From contig CM065311.1 of assembly GCA_033032175.1 (NCBI GenBank), forward strand, positions 4,767,190 to 4,831,189: a DNA stretch of 64,000 bases, given 5' to 3'. Positions within the stretch are counted from its first letter, which is position 1. Each line of letters opens with the position of its first letter. The stretch is from Saturnia japonica. Lineage: Eukaryota > Arthropoda > Insecta > Lepidoptera > Saturniidae. The translations under genes were made by a program, and so were the position numbers. Shown piece by piece: positions 54,301 to 60,530 of this stretch. Below the pieces are notes generated by a model. It was not told where the DNA came from, did not search any database, and saw only the letters and a program-made list of their open reading frames with translations.

Positions 54301-54699
54301 AGATTCCGTAATTTTTGAGATAGATCTATGAAAATTGGTATTTAAAAATTAATTTAGACAGTAAAAAAAGGTTTGTTTCATAGTTTTTTTCAAATTCAAT
54401 ACATTATACAACAAAAAATGAGTTGAAATTTGTAAATTATACAAGTAACGACATAAATATCTAAAATTTGAACACGGACACATAAATTTTAATACTGTCC
54501 GACAATTGACTGTCTTTAGTATAGCAACTAAAAAAACAATTCGCTATTTTGATATATCTAATCTTTAGTTACCGTGTGATGTCAGCCGTGAATTTATTCG
54601 GGCGGTGATAGCGCGAGCCACTTCCGTTGAGTCGGGCGCTCGCTGCTGGTGTAGCCGTAGCCGCTCAAACAGGCAGTCAGCCGCTGCCTCGTCCGCCAT
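18122..54699 (-). CDS. AGTPBP1: Cytosolic carboxypeptidase 1 (NNA1/AGTPBP1-like tubulin deglutamylase), 19 exons, 3' end not found
   Basis: Nineteen - strand exons join in phase from ATG 54,697-54,699 to 18,122. With one of the duplicated exons 5/6 used, the visible protein is about 904 residues. Residues 1-390 form an all-helical, armadillo-like half like that of vertebrate CCP1. Residues about 394-481 are an acidic linker ending in DIEDLK. Residues about 635-800 are the CCP N-domain ([48 protein letters not shown]). The M14 domain then starts ([29 protein letters not shown]) with zinc ligands H and E of HPGE at about 856 and 859. The NASWVM motif places it in the CCP1 group rather than CCP5 or CCP6. 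The family removes glutamates from the tails of tubulin and other proteins in the cytosol. The third zinc ligand and the catalytic Glu are not in the visible exons. Confidence 0.92.
18826..18963 (-). CDS. AGTPBP1: CCP1 exon 18, start of M14 domain
   Basis: The acceptor is ttctatag and the donor gtggtatga. It has 46 codons including [20 protein letters not shown] and LTVSAED. Phase 0 at both ends. Confidence 0.9.
19021..19169 (-). other. Exon-like open segment of unknown origin in a CCP1 intron
   Basis: It is bounded by good sites (ttatttttag and catcagtaagt) and is open for 49 codons ([20 protein letters not shown], then [13 protein letters not shown]). Its phases (1 at the start, 0 at the end) equal those of exon 17, so it could replace exon 17 but not be added to it. 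It shows no similarity to the CCP fold. It may be a cryptic exon or a transposon remnant. Confidence 0.35.
19473..19645 (-). CDS. AGTPBP1: CCP1 exon 17, CCP N-domain
   Basis: The acceptor is attatag and the donor atggtatgt. It encodes [38 protein letters not shown] and [10 protein letters not shown]. It starts in phase 1 and ends in phase 0, fitting exons 16 and 18. Confidence 0.95.
19823..20030 (-). CDS. AGTPBP1: CCP1 exon 16, CCP N-domain
   Basis: The acceptor is actccag and the donor ccaggtaag. It has 69 codons: [48 protein letters not shown]. Very close to vertebrate CCP1. Confidence 0.95.
20115..20345 (-). repeat. Inverted copy of repeat family B
   Basis: It reads, inverted, the same ordered words as 11,049-11,330 (agcgtgta-gacat, tgcaataagcctgagctttcg, cacctataggtgtgtt). 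Confidence 0.45.
20515..20965 (+). repeat. Dispersed repeat family C, copy 1
   Basis: It shares with 49,010-49,600 the ordered words gacatact-tat-aa-g, gataactcaaa, ttttgtacacgggaagct, gataggctataa and aatactttta-aaataa. It is internally repetitive (two or three variants of the acacgggaag-ataggctat module). Probably a non-autonomous element. Confidence 0.6.
21141..21261 (-). CDS. AGTPBP1: CCP1 exon 15, start of CCP N-domain
   Basis: The acceptor is atttcag and the donor caggtaatt. It encodes [12 protein letters not shown], then [15 protein letters not shown]. The SGNLRKAIQ string is diagnostic for the first strand of the CCP N-terminal beta domain. Confidence 0.92.
22417..22539 (-). CDS. AGTPBP1: CCP1 exon 14
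   Basis: The acceptor is atttcag and the donor aaaggtaaga. It has 40 codons: [17 protein letters not shown], then NEVVYDVD (compare DRVVYDLD in vertebrates) and a short polar linker. Confidence 0.88.
22760..22955 (-). CDS. AGTPBP1: CCP1 exon 13
   Basis: The acceptor is atttcag and the donor gcaggttagt. It has 64 codons. [15 protein letters not shown] resembles the VAYPDYFG motif that precedes the catalytic half in vertebrate CCP1; EPLNKMER follows. Confidence 0.88.
23125..23970 (+). repeat. Long repeat D, copy 1
   Basis: Matches 24,745-25,675 over roughly 800 bp in the same orientation: ctgatactttag, caaaagatcga-tgttgtgg, gattagcgcgcacaaaagtt, ggcttctcctgcgtttatag, tacagacatcgatcagtta, tatatgtatagat. 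It lies in CCP1 intron 12. Confidence 0.75.
23973..24195 (+). repeat. Tandem pair, about 108-bp unit
   Basis: atggtggtcgcgat-cctacc starts at 23,973 and again at 24,081. Both are followed by tatattattgcata, ctgatctct-aacacga, aatcatag/aactcatag and tttatcac. A third start (tatggt) appears at 24,190. It sits between the two copies of repeat D. Confidence 0.7.
24745..25675 (+). repeat. Long repeat D, copy 2
   Basis: Second copy of the segment at 23,125-23,970. The 3' ~200 bp is nearly identical between copies and the 5' part more diverged. About 40 extra bp near 24,790 and a ~60-bp difference near 25,340 separate them. Confidence 0.75.
25797..25924 (-). CDS. AGTPBP1: CCP1 exon 12 (acceptor uncertain)
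   Basis: The donor cttgtgagt is clear. The 5' end at 25,924 (aaatcag) is the only AG that agrees with the exon 11 phase, but its pyrimidine tract is poor. It encodes a Ser/Thr-rich linker ([32 protein letters not shown]). The frame stays open only to 25,959. Confidence 0.6.
26110..26530 (-). repeat. RTE/SINE-like tail interrupted by a foldback element
   Basis: The flanks aacttcacgctacgac and aagcggagcagtatccatgaacgtcaagcaa continue each other as in the uninterrupted copies at 33,495-33,560 and 47,710-47,780. Between them lies the foldback at 26,247-26,390. Confidence 0.6.
26247..26390. mobile_element. Foldback MITE with ~31-bp terminal inverted repeats
   Basis: The left arm 26,258-26,288 (acggagctgtgcaaatttcg and so on) and right arm 26,342-26,372 are reverse complements with about one mismatch, enclosing a ~53-bp centre. 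It has no coding capacity. It sits inside another repeat. Confidence 0.75.
26630..26894 (-). CDS. AGTPBP1: CCP1 exon 11, acidic linker
   Basis: The acceptor is ctttcag and the donor aaagtaaga. It has 87 codons, dominated by Asp, Glu and Asn ([16 protein letters not shown]), and ends ERDIEDLK. Vertebrate CCP1 has a similar acidic stretch and an EDLK motif at this place. It is likely disordered. Confidence 0.88.
27338..27535 (-). CDS. AGTPBP1: CCP1 exon 10
   Basis: The acceptor is atttcag and the donor aaggttata. It has 65 codons, including [16 protein letters not shown] and [17 protein letters not shown]. This ends the helical half before the acidic linker. Confidence 0.88.
28123..28266 (-). 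CDS. AGTPBP1: CCP1 exon 9
   Basis: The acceptor is tcacacag and the donor ataagtatgt. It encodes [38 protein letters not shown] and a final helix. The WDRY-x-x-R-x-R pattern corresponds to the WHRHDNRHR region of vertebrate CCP1. Confidence 0.88.
28637..28768 (-). CDS. AGTPBP1: CCP1 exon 8
   Basis: The acceptor is tttttgtag and the donor aacagttaag. It has 43 codons ([19 protein letters not shown], then [12 protein letters not shown]). The helical repeat pattern continues from exon 7. The flanking introns are 90 nt and 370 nt. Confidence 0.88.
28859..28990 (-). CDS. AGTPBP1: CCP1 exon 7
   Basis: The acceptor is gatttcag and the donor atggtatgc. It encodes [19 protein letters not shown] and a following helix ending QLAKN. 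It matches the most conserved block of the CCP1 N-terminal half (DKKFALKAR and so on in vertebrates). Confidence 0.9.
29085..29255 (-). CDS. AGTPBP1: CCP1 exon 6 (alternative copy b)
   Basis: The acceptor is gtttcag and the donor cgaggttata. It encodes [19 protein letters not shown], then [14 protein letters not shown], one residue longer than exon 5. Either copy joins exon 4 (giving Ala) and exon 7 (giving Asp) in phase. Vertebrate CCP1 has only one such segment at this point. Confidence 0.85.
29287..29454 (-). CDS. AGTPBP1: CCP1 exon 5 (alternative copy a)
   Basis: The acceptor is atttcag and the donor gaggtagga. It encodes [19 protein letters not shown], then a variable middle, then [14 protein letters not shown]. 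It is a homologue of exon 6 (about 60% identical by eye over 56-57 residues), with the same 1/1 phases. Only 31 nt separate it from exon 6, so the two are probably used one at a time. Confidence 0.85.
30997..31101 (-). CDS. AGTPBP1: CCP1 exon 4, Lys-rich, phase-symmetric
   Basis: The acceptor ccattgtag is chosen because it fits the phase; a nearer ttcag at 31,079-31,081 does not. The donor is gggtatgt. It encodes 34 codons rich in Lys ([17 protein letters not shown]). Both ends have phase 1, so skipping keeps the frame and exon 3 can also join exon 5 or 6 directly. It may be an optional linker. Confidence 0.65.
31638..31728 (-). CDS. AGTPBP1: CCP1 exon 3
   Basis: The acceptor is attttcag and the donor tcaggtgatt. 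It encodes [20 protein letters not shown] and a basic run. The intron to exon 2 is only 72 nt. The exon ends with 1 nt carried over. Confidence 0.85.
31801..31883 (-). CDS. AGTPBP1: CCP1 exon 2
   Basis: The acceptor is ttgttgcag and the donor gaagtatga. It has 27 full codons ([17 protein letters not shown], then QMLVTLLE). It follows intron 1 of about 22.7 kb and joins exon 3 in phase 0. Confidence 0.85.
32240..32475. repeat. RTE/SINE-like remnant
   Basis: Contains tatcacggtttcacccgcgtt, gcgtt/caacgcacccgtgt and caatcggtccagcagtttttga, words typical of the ctagctgtgcccgcgg family at 8.0, 12.2, 12.9, 21.8 and 32.6 kb. Non-coding. Confidence 0.45.
33140..33480 (+). repeat. Dispersed repeat family E, copy 1
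   Basis: Shares with 52,665-52,935 and 62,995-63,195 the words caaacaagc-tac, gtagcctatg-acgcttgt, gagctctggaa, ctgcgatcttctgtag-gtggag and agagaaa-tc-tcaaagaaat. All three copies have the same orientation. Confidence 0.7.
34040..34205. other. CpG- and GC-rich patch inside intron 1
   Basis: Very CG-rich next to its AT-rich surroundings (gcggccgcagccgcag, gcgcggcgcggtgtc). It is bracketed by an 11-bp inverted repeat, cgtcagagacg near 34,069 and cgtctctgacg near 34,189. No usable open frame. It may be an internal promoter/enhancer or a MITE. Confidence 0.35.
35225..35420 (+). repeat. Repeat family A fragment
   Basis: Diverged copy of the family at 40,110-40,345: cctgatgg-agtaaaat, gaaacaaaggacaccatcga, gtcgctgtcgtgccagcctg, then tttatcaccacgcgt and tctaccataccac. 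Confidence 0.45.
35421..40109. other. Non-coding part of CCP1 intron 1
   Basis: No coding exon recognised. It is AT-rich with scattered GC-richer spots (37.76-37.93 kb) and repeat debris (inverted family fragment at 37.49-37.56 kb, gcgaccaccatac). Confidence 0.55.
38357..38430 (+). repeat. Imperfect tetranucleotide array (gact/gaac-like)
   Basis: About 18 imperfect units of gact, gacc, gatc and gatt in a row (for example gactgactgagggactgacc). Degenerate microsatellite. Confidence 0.7.
40110..40345 (+). repeat. Repeat family A fragment just upstream of the LTR element
   Basis: Best-preserved copy of the family also seen at 1.19 and 35.2 kb: gatgggaagcaaaatacaat, cggcgaccaccgacagatca, cctctcggcagctgg, gacaaaccaaaagagagtca, ccctaccacccc. 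A relative of its end is at 60,250-60,330. Confidence 0.55.
40530..40534. repeat. Target-site duplication (left)
   Basis: attat directly before the 5' LTR, equal to 47,184-47,188 directly after the 3' LTR. Five bp is the usual length for BEL/Pao integrases. Confidence 0.85.
40535..41068 (+). repeat. 5' LTR
   Basis: Begins tgttggcgacagaacag and ends cgcgtacccaaca. Differs from the 3' LTR by c/g at 40,570, t/c in the ccccctcacc block, t/a in cagtgggg, and a shorter poly-C run near 41,027. Confidence 0.93.
40630..40713 (+). promoter_or_regulatory. LTR promoter and polyadenylation words
   Basis: TATATAA at 40,630-40,636 is a plausible TATA box. AATAAA occurs at 40,697-40,702 and 40,708-40,713. 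The same words sit at the same offsets in the 3' LTR. The position of the start site is inferred only. Confidence 0.45.
41071..41088 (+). other. Primer-binding site, complementary to tRNA-Tyr
   Basis: tggtccttcgagccggat starts 2 nt after the LTR. Its complement, atccggctcgaaggacca, is the 3' end of insect tRNA-Tyr including CCA (acceptor stem ccttcga/tcgaagg). Eighteen matching positions by memory of that tRNA. Confidence 0.8.
41107..46605 (+). CDS. Gag-Pol polyprotein of the BEL/Pao element (1,832 aa)
   Basis: One frame from ATG 41,107, the first ATG after the primer-binding site, to TGA 46,603. Gag is about residues 1-480, with a coiled/charged N-terminus and zinc knuckles C410-C413-H417-C422 and C443-C446-H451-C456 plus a third Cys/His cluster. 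The aspartic protease has a D526-E-G-S active site. The reverse transcriptase has D859 and Y936-M-D-D939. RNase H has D1116 (FTDASE) and D1190. The integrase has an H1453/H1455...C1490/C1493 zinc motif and catalytic D1526, D1588 and E1638 (49 residues between the last two). A C-terminal DUF5641-like region (about 1735-1810) closes the protein. Domain order protease-RT-RNase H-integrase and a fused Gag-Pol are normal for BEL/Pao. No stop or frameshift was seen. Confidence 0.95.
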   Translation: MPVTRSQRGSPREQPLEVAPQESSTETTEVISYETTVTGTTRETASREDQDAPTVKKNRPASIRSSRRRKELEARAELADKELREAQAATTAARLRLELIQVDNEEEDSVIEEPIDRVDQVRDWVQKAAEGVSKEGHEGEAPKEGCIRTPPPSAREPNTKADMEKSHQSLARVLTEALRGVQIQSQAPQPDYVHQLPLFDGDTREWMAFKAIYEDTAPLFSATQNMARLRRALKGEAREGVRSQLYSESTPEEVMEALKRSYGRADALVLAELERIKKLPPISNNAYDVCLLAGNVNNTVAAIRGLRKPQYLQSPEILRSIVDKMTAILRYRWYDHVADKAEGDPDLNMMAVFLNRMADRCGPHAIPDTATRRQIPKRQAAHTATEHMDQERPNREKRGIEREGRDKAVCPHCHEEHYLRECPKFRQAPVKKRWSIAKESRLCYKCLSGRHRKETCRQPSCTTCKRWHHNLLHEDREESKQEDGKEVANNVRLPVNCTRSSRAYLKMLPVEIYGPAGAAEVLALLDEGSTVTLLDSTVAEQVGLKGPKETLHLETVGGKSMVSKDSMKLNMQIRGLHQSKKRTVTGVRTIDDMHLTPQRLERSTIENCAHLRKLVNQLHHEEGSPKLLIGQDNWELIISRGTRKGKKNQPVASFTQLGWVLHGFDGGASKPVNFTTCAHVSAREEALEKLMKDHFAVESLGVLPKRPSTDQDQRAMDILERTCQRLEDGRFEVGLLWRNDVEELPDNFKAAEVRLKGIMKKLQKDPKLKIEYENQMENLLKSGYAEEAEGESTSRRKWYLPHFTVTHPTKKKKRLVFDAAAKSGGKSLNDLLLPGPDLLQSLFGVLLRFRQKPIAVVADIKEMFLQIRIREEDRDSLRFLWKGDQAEGPIKEYRMTSVIFGAACSPSAAIFVKNKNAAEYQDQFPEAASAIEHNHYMDDYLQSFDTEEEAIKVASDVDTIHRKAKFELRGWASNNHTVLRSLTKETGQQEISIGPSEEKTLGLLWCTGDDELGFRTCLRKLKEDVAIRRGPTKREVTSAVMATFDPMGVASPVLIQGKVLIQNIWRSGVDWDEEITPKDQEAWKEYLTSVQILEGLRIPRCFTDSSDEGELHAFTDASETAYACAVYYRASKGQGGYKVALLAAKARVTPLKPVSIPRLELQAALLGTRMTRAVEEELDLKIKRRVYWTDSSTVLSWIRSDPRTFKPFVAHRLAEIEDLSKPQEWRWVPTSQNPADDATRGVPRDYGQNHRWFKGPAFLSQEETSWPEPRSFKSKPTGEEKEKHTVATARISRDQPPTPEPERFSSWTRLWRATARVFQFIDLCRKRKEHTLVSRKMEKQDPTWRRTRKRKLKNVTKAATPKEAKKFLLLDKAHLEKAEKLLLMKSQEESFGKPTASRDSDGHNKLKKLDIINEDGLLRVKGRIDAATFMERAYRRPVVLDGKNKITRLLIRHYHVAFNHGNHATVMNEIRQRYWVLGLRSTVRTVAYQCQWCKVYRSAPSRPPTGNLPKERLRFGEPPFTCTAVDYFGPMTIAIGRRHEKRWGALFTCLTTRAVHIELAASLSTDSMILALRRMVARRGTPSTIYSDNGTKFVGASKELEEAVRGLQKEDLTTTAEKMGIRWKFIPPGAPNMGGAWERLVRSIKTALAARLKERCPQEETLHTLFMEAEHMVNARPLVTTEENEGEEALTPNHFLIGRSCGSPRIGTFTDEDLIGRRTWKVAQRMADHFWSRWLKEYLPTLLTRRVDGRNTKDLQCGDTVLIIDSTLPRNTWPRGVITQTHPGPDGRIRVIEVRTAGGTLKRPSSKVVLLVPATSYEQQNDGSRQTTAASP
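46627..46637 (+). other. Polypurine tract
   Basis: gagggggagga lies immediately before the 3' LTR (tgttgg at 46,638) and would prime plus-strand synthesis. Confidence 0.85.
46638..47183 (+). repeat. 3' LTR
   Basis: Near-identical to 40,535-41,068; 12 bp longer, almost all in the cacacac-poly-C-tccc stretch near 47,127-47,152. Ends cgcgtacccaaca. Confidence 0.93.
47184..47188. repeat. Target-site duplication (right)
   Basis: attat, matching 40,530-40,534. Confidence 0.85.
49010..49605 (+). repeat. Dispersed repeat family C, copy 2
   Basis: Longer copy of the element at 20,515-20,965: gacatactatatta, gatttaactcaaa, tttgtacacgggaagct, gataggctataa, aatacttttagaaa, with a second internal module at 49,385-49,560. 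Confidence 0.6.
49910..50115 (+). mobile_element. 3' untranslated end of the same non-LTR family
   Basis: gaaaatgacttactctctgt, atccactaaaaataatataa and tttcttgccggctcttct match the 3' tail at 1.57-1.75 kb. No coding part remains. Confidence 0.6.
52030..52365 (+). mobile_element. Remnant of a second non-LTR retrotransposon (C-terminal end)
   Basis: The frame reads [20 protein letters not shown] then [12 protein letters not shown] and, after a frameshift near 52,272, [15 protein letters not shown]. This is the basic G-R-P/S-R-R-x-F-L-D pattern seen at the C-terminus of many lepidopteran LINE pol proteins. Recognition is by pattern only. Confidence 0.5.
52665..52940 (+). repeat. Dispersed repeat family E, copy 2
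   Basis: Same ordered words as 33,180-33,480 (acaagcgtacg, cccgcctgat, gtagcctatggacgcttgt, ggctgcgatcttctgtagag). Confidence 0.7.
53086..53165 (+). repeat. Microsatellite-like (cata)n and gtacat runs
   Basis: Five catac/cata units, then interspersed gtacatac and cagtatgt words. Confidence 0.65.
53166..54572. other. Start of CCP1 intron 1
   Basis: No exon, repeat family or RNA gene recognised. An 84-codon + strand open frame at 53,626-53,880 has AT-rich codon use and no splice or start context; I do not call it. Confidence 0.5.
54573..54699 (-). CDS. AGTPBP1: CCP1 exon 1 with start codon
   Basis: It starts [16 protein letters not shown], with ATG in a good context (cgcATGg), and ends cacg|gtaact with 1 nt carried over, matching exon 2. 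[13 protein letters not shown] aligns by eye with the N-terminus of vertebrate CCP1. The frame is open upstream to 54,759, but an acceptor-like acaacag at 54,720-54,726 suggests the exon begins near 54,719 and is fed by a non-coding 5' exon. Confidence 0.75.
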
Positions 54700-56799
54700 G
54701 CGATACGCTGCTACACAAACTGTTGTATTAAAATTACAAGTACATTTACACGTACACATTTATTGAAATGAAAATTTTCTTTAGTATCATTGTGATTTGA
54801 AACTCGAAAAAACGACACTAAAAAGATACACACAAACACATACATCTATAGTATTTATAGAATAAATTGTACAGTTTTTCCTATTATCACGGTTTCGTTT
54901 TTGTACGTGTGTTAGTGCGTTTGTGAGCGCCTGCACATAACGACGCCTTGTGAAAAAGCTTCATAGCCACCGTGGTCTATTGTTCACGTATATCATTTAT
55001 GTGAATATTTTTCTGTTTTAAGGTTTCGCTTCTACCGCGTGTGAACTGCACACTTGTTTATTTTTCAATTCGGATTTGTTTCATAGAGACGTTTTCCCTC
55101 ATTGACTCTCTCCCCCACAACGAAGCAAAAGAGGCGGGTTGCAAAGCGGCTTGTCAAAAAAATTCTGGTTATTAAACAAGCAGTACCAACACAATAACAT
55201 TTCGGGATTTTTGTTTTGTTAGTGTGAATAAAATATAACATTTCCCATTACTGCCATGAGGATATCCCACAATATTTTACAATTTTCTTACATCTACTAA
55301 GGCTTAACAATAACATTGAACTAGCTGGTAAAAGTTTCAAATTTTCAATTTAATAATACCTTGTTTTCAACTCGCGTATGCACTTTCATTTTCACCGAGT
55401 AAATACTTTTCTAGTATCTATTTTCTCTAATTCGGATTCGACGTTAACAAATACGCGTAGGTAGGTTACCTACCTATGTTGCGAATCGTGTTGTAATTAT
55501 ATGTAATTTTGTAATTTCGTTCGTTTTAATACTTCGAGAAAATGTATATGAAATATAGGTATGTTTCAAACATATTGTGTAAATCGATAGGACAGATTGT
55601 TTAATTTCCTTTCAAACAATTTTTATTTGTGTAATTAATTAACAGATACGATCAAGGTGTTGTTACATATTATATCTCTAGTGTAACAAAGTGCTGTAAA
55701 AAATGATATATATATATATTTTTCTTTTCTTTTTTATATGAAATTACTATAATGTTTAATACGAAATGAAATATAATTTTGTATTATAAATTATACTTTA
55801 AAATAAACTAAGTTCTCAATAACCATTTGACCAGCTCAACATTTGTAAGAAATATCTTGTTTATTTTATTAAACATTCATACGATATATAGCTATAGTAG
55901 CTATGAGCTTACAATATATGAGTACAGATAAAACTGTGAGCTTACATAATGATATGACGTGTAATTGGGCATACTTAATATTAAAATTTAAAATACAAAT
56001 AAAAAATTGTTTAATATTAGCGCTACATTGTTTCATACTTAGACTTCCATACGGGAGTTGGCTCAAGTATTTATGTGGAATGTTGTAGTGAAACATCTGA
56101 TTGTTGTTTTGTTACATCATTAGATGCGTTTCGGGGAGCTATGTCGATAATCACTAAGCATTTTTATTTACTATTTATCGTACGTCGCGACGCAACGGTG
56201 CAGAATCCGCGCGTATCTAAACAAATTTCATGTATCTAAAATTTGAATCTTAAACGTATTAAATAAGGTTCTTAGTAGTTATACATATTTGTCCGAACAT
56301 ACGACCGTAACGTACACGTGGTGTCGTGTGAACGTTAGTTAATTTAGTAATCGTAACGCGTTAATACTATGTTTGTAAGACATTGCTTTAGTATTTCTAG
56401 GCCGCGTACAGCAGATAATCAGGATATGTTACACTATTTTGATTCTATAATAATATCGAAAAGATGTTTAAATATAAACGAATTCTTACACACCACAAAC
56501 TTAACAAACATATAAGCTGGACTGTTTTTTGTAATAATGAATTAATATATTTAATATTTATGTTCATTACATGACATGTTGTTTTGTCAAAGAGAATCAA
56601 TGTCATTATTTAATATCACAAAACACAACAACATGTCTTCATTGACACCGTTAATTCCCACATAAAGAATTATTATTAAATTTCTATGCGAATTTATTAT
56701 CTGTAAAGGCAAATTTCATGTATTTAACTAAACGTACGTGGATGCAGTGTGATGTCTTCTGTTGTTGTCATATGTGCGATGTATTAGTAAATAAACAGT

Positions 56800-56940
56800 G
56801 AGTTGAGAGAACTAAAATAGCACGAGGTAAGCGCCCCGCGGCGGCTGCCGTGCGACTGATTTTCCAACTGACGAATCGGAACGTCAGACAAGACAAATGC
56901 GCGGGACGAGCGGCGCAGTGCTGGGAAATGTTTTTCTCTT
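56800..56940 (+). promoter_or_regulatory. CpG-rich patch with a strong + strand splice donor
   Basis: gcgccccgcggcggctgccg and gcgcgggacgagcggcgcag stand out from AT-rich flanks. The + strand has a consensus donor gcacgag|gtaagc at 56,825. It could be a non-coding first exon of the gene at 61.3 kb, or a shared promoter with CCP1, whose start lies 2.1 kb away on the other strand. Confidence 0.35.
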
Positions 56941-59900
56941 CTTCGTATACCATTCATAGATTACTGTATTAACTTTTAATCGTATCTATCTATCGAAAAT
57001 TGGTAAATTTAAGCATTTTAACCACGGAAATAATTTTGTCAAAATTAATTATTTTCGTTTCATTATACTCGCCTGATGATAAAATTCAGTTCATTAAGGT
57101 AAAATGAACATGGTAAAATGTACATTGTACACTTAAATATGAATTAAACTATGAATTTATTGAAAAGTGTTATTAATGTAAGACTCGTATATGCTCCGGC
57201 AAGCAGTGTCTGATATAACGAGAAGTCACGAGTTCATGAACCGCTGAGTAAACTACATTTTTAACAAGCCACGCTACCCGATGTGATGCGATTCTCGCGA
57301 CGCATGCTGAGTCAAATCAAATTGTACTAGTTTGTATGGCCAAAACACTATTATTAACACCTGATGCGACGACGCTTTCATCTGTCTATCTCGGTTTATG
57401 TGATTTCTAACAAAGGTCTGACCTTTTTTCTCCGCGTCGCGTGTTAAACGTATGTTCCCACCTTTATACTTCTACTGTTTCCACACCTACAACCAATACA
57501 ACCTTCCAACAATATGTTTTAAATAATGGATTCGTATGTAATATTATAATACCTATACATTATTTTCTAAATAAACACAAAGATACGTCACAGAAGTCAA
57601 ATATAAAAGGATCTAAGAAAAAATGAAGTGATTGGGTTTAATGTATAAAAAAGGTACCATTTTACATATTAATGATAAGATCTATTATTTAATATGTAAC
57701 ACCACCACATATTTTAAATGGTCTTGAACATTTTGTGCGTTAATCAGTGTGATGCGATGTCTGGCTTGTGAACCGAATAAAAAAACGATTTCTTGTATAA
57801 ATTGTATTTTGTAGATCCTGTAAAGTTTATATTATGTTAAATTAGTAACTTCCTATAATTATTCTGTATTAAAGGAAATATTAAACATTTTGTTAATTTA
57901 TAAAATAATCATTACGTATTCATATTTATCTTAAAACATGTGAACTAAAACTTAAATAACTTGGCTTTTAAAAGCAATAATTTTATAATAACGGATGGTA
58001 TCTGTAATTATTATGTTAGATTTTCACATAAAAAAATATTAATAGGTTAATCACATGCAATATCTATTTAGCTGTTTGGATGTATGATCTAAGTTTAAAC
58101 ATTGTTTTATGGTGGCAGATGTTTTATTTTAATAGCTATTTGTAATAAAAATATATAACCTCCTTGAAATGAAATCGTTATTTCTCTAACATTATATTAA
58201 TGAATAGCACAATATTATTCGATGCAGGTAGATATCAATTTTTTAAAGCGTATTCTTCTTTTTTCCTGTCTGCATAATAGTAATAATACCCGCCTGTACT
58301 TGTAATGAGGCCTCTTCCCGAAGGAAGGTACGGGCCTAATCACCACACCAGCCCATGACTAGAAATACAAGCCATTCATCAATTGATACGGAATAAGAAT
58401 TCTCAACAAAATAAGTAAAAATAAATAAAAATTACGGGATGTAAATAACTACTGCATAGTAAGAAACACGTGCGGAGTCATGAGCATACCACTACTTTAT
58501 AAATATGTTCAACTTACTATTTAGTTTTCTTTAGGAAAGAAAGAAGCAAAAAGGCATTCGGTTCACTTGATGTAAAGTGCTCTCTTCAACCTATAACTGT
58601 CTTTAACCAATTTCAATTCGCATTTTTAATTGAAGCCATGTAATAATGTGTACCAGTACGTGTTGTCTAACAAATTCTTTAAATAGGTTATCAACCAGTA
58701 CTATTTGTTGCTTTGCAACATAAATAAGTATAGCGGTCGTACTAGCGAACCTTTTTGCTTATTCAAGTAATCAATTTCCATTTTCAGCATTTAAGTAAAA
58801 GACAATCAACAATTGTTTGGAAAAATAATTCTTTTTTTCACAAGCATATTTAGTACTCTTCTAATTTGTTTTGAACTAATATCGTTACTGCCCTTGTTAA
58901 TATTTACAATACATAGCATTCAATTTAACTTAATACTAATATCAAATTAAGTTAGTAACTGACTTACATTTTTTCTTCGGTTTTTTAATTTCTTGAGTTT
59001 GCGCTGACGAATCAGTTGCTGTGCATATATATGTAACAAAACGAAATTAATAACATTATATATAAAAAAGACATTTTGCAGCGAGCAAATAAATTCATGG
59101 TATATCCACCTGACATATCCCATTCATTACATTTGCCGTAATTTTAATATAATTTTTGAGGCACTTTTACTGTGAATAATATTGAATTTCATCACAGATT
59201 TTCATGAATATAGTTAGGTTTTGAGACTAATTGAGAATTTTTGATAGTTTCATTATAACCTCCAAATATATACACTACATACGTCACTCAAGTATTTTTT
59301 TAAACTGATGCTGTATATAATATTATAGAAAGAGTTTGTATAATAATTATTGTGCTAGTGAATTAATATTATTAGTAATTTGTAATGTAATTACAATTAT
59401 ATTAATAAAAATCATATTAACCCGTACATAATCCACAACAGGATATTAGAAATCTATTCTTGAGAAAAGGCAATATAAAAATGTATGTACATTTACACTA
59501 TTATTATAATTATAAATTACATAAAGTTATGGTTAGCGGTTTTTTCAATAAAATTCATTGGCATCGCACAAATAATTTTAAATGTGAAATGAGTGATCTA
59601 AAATAAATAAATGATAAAAAATAGTCTGAATTACTGATGTTCTATTTTTTACCCTCTCACTTTGCATAGTATCTGGTCTGACTAAGAAACAAAAAGGAGT
59701 TTTATAGTATACCTATTCATTAAAATTAGATCAGGAATGAGATATTATTAAAAAAATACTTAAATATTTGCATCCACTATGCATTGTGTTTAAGAATGAA
59801 AACAGAAAATTATTATACCTATCCTCTTTAAGACATATTATCGTCTTCACATTATTTTATCTCTACGTTTGAACAGATCAAAGTTATTTTCTACGCTCTG

Positions 59901-60530
59901 ACTATTCCAGATATTATCCTAATAAACAAGTCTCAGATGACACCGGTGTCTATTTCTATATGTATTATAGAGGCGTATATTAGCACGATGAGTCGATGAG
60001 CATTTAATATAACAAATAAAATATATACTTTCAGAGATATTAGAGTTGGTGTCCGAGCCAAACATCATCGGCGAAACGCAACCTCATAGACTTCGCTGAC
60101 TCAGTCAAAAGAAGATACTTAGGATGACTTACTGGTCGATATCCAGTTGGTTAGCCGATGTATCACTGACGTGAGACAGTAGAGGCAAAGAAATTAGTTT
60201 AAACTGAGAAGACAAATAAAATCATTTGAATTTATGTAATGTAAAAACACGACAAACCAAAAGATAGCCACTGTGGAGATGTTTATTTGATTACTATGTG
60301 TATGGTGGTTGCAACTCCTACCAACCGCATTCAATCTGTCCATGTTTTTAAATTTTTAAATGATCCAGTCTGTCTTTAAAAAAAAATGTGCGCAATTCAC
60401 ACGTGTTAGAAGTGAAACCTTAACATGTATTTTTTTTTTTTTATTAAGAAAAAGATCAAATACACACTAATTTAAAGTTTATGAAAATGTACATACAAGT
60501 ACTCACATTCAATGTTTTCAATTAATGCAC

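Noticed and set aside
54700..54759. Upstream in-frame start adding a Cys-rich extension to CCP1
   Set aside because: An acceptor-like acaacag lies between the two starts, and the MADEAAAD start has the better context and the expected N-terminal length.
58968..59018. 51-nt Lys-rich exon-like segment on the - strand
   Set aside because: It lies upstream of the CCP1 start codon, is short and of low complexity; splice sites alone are not enough.
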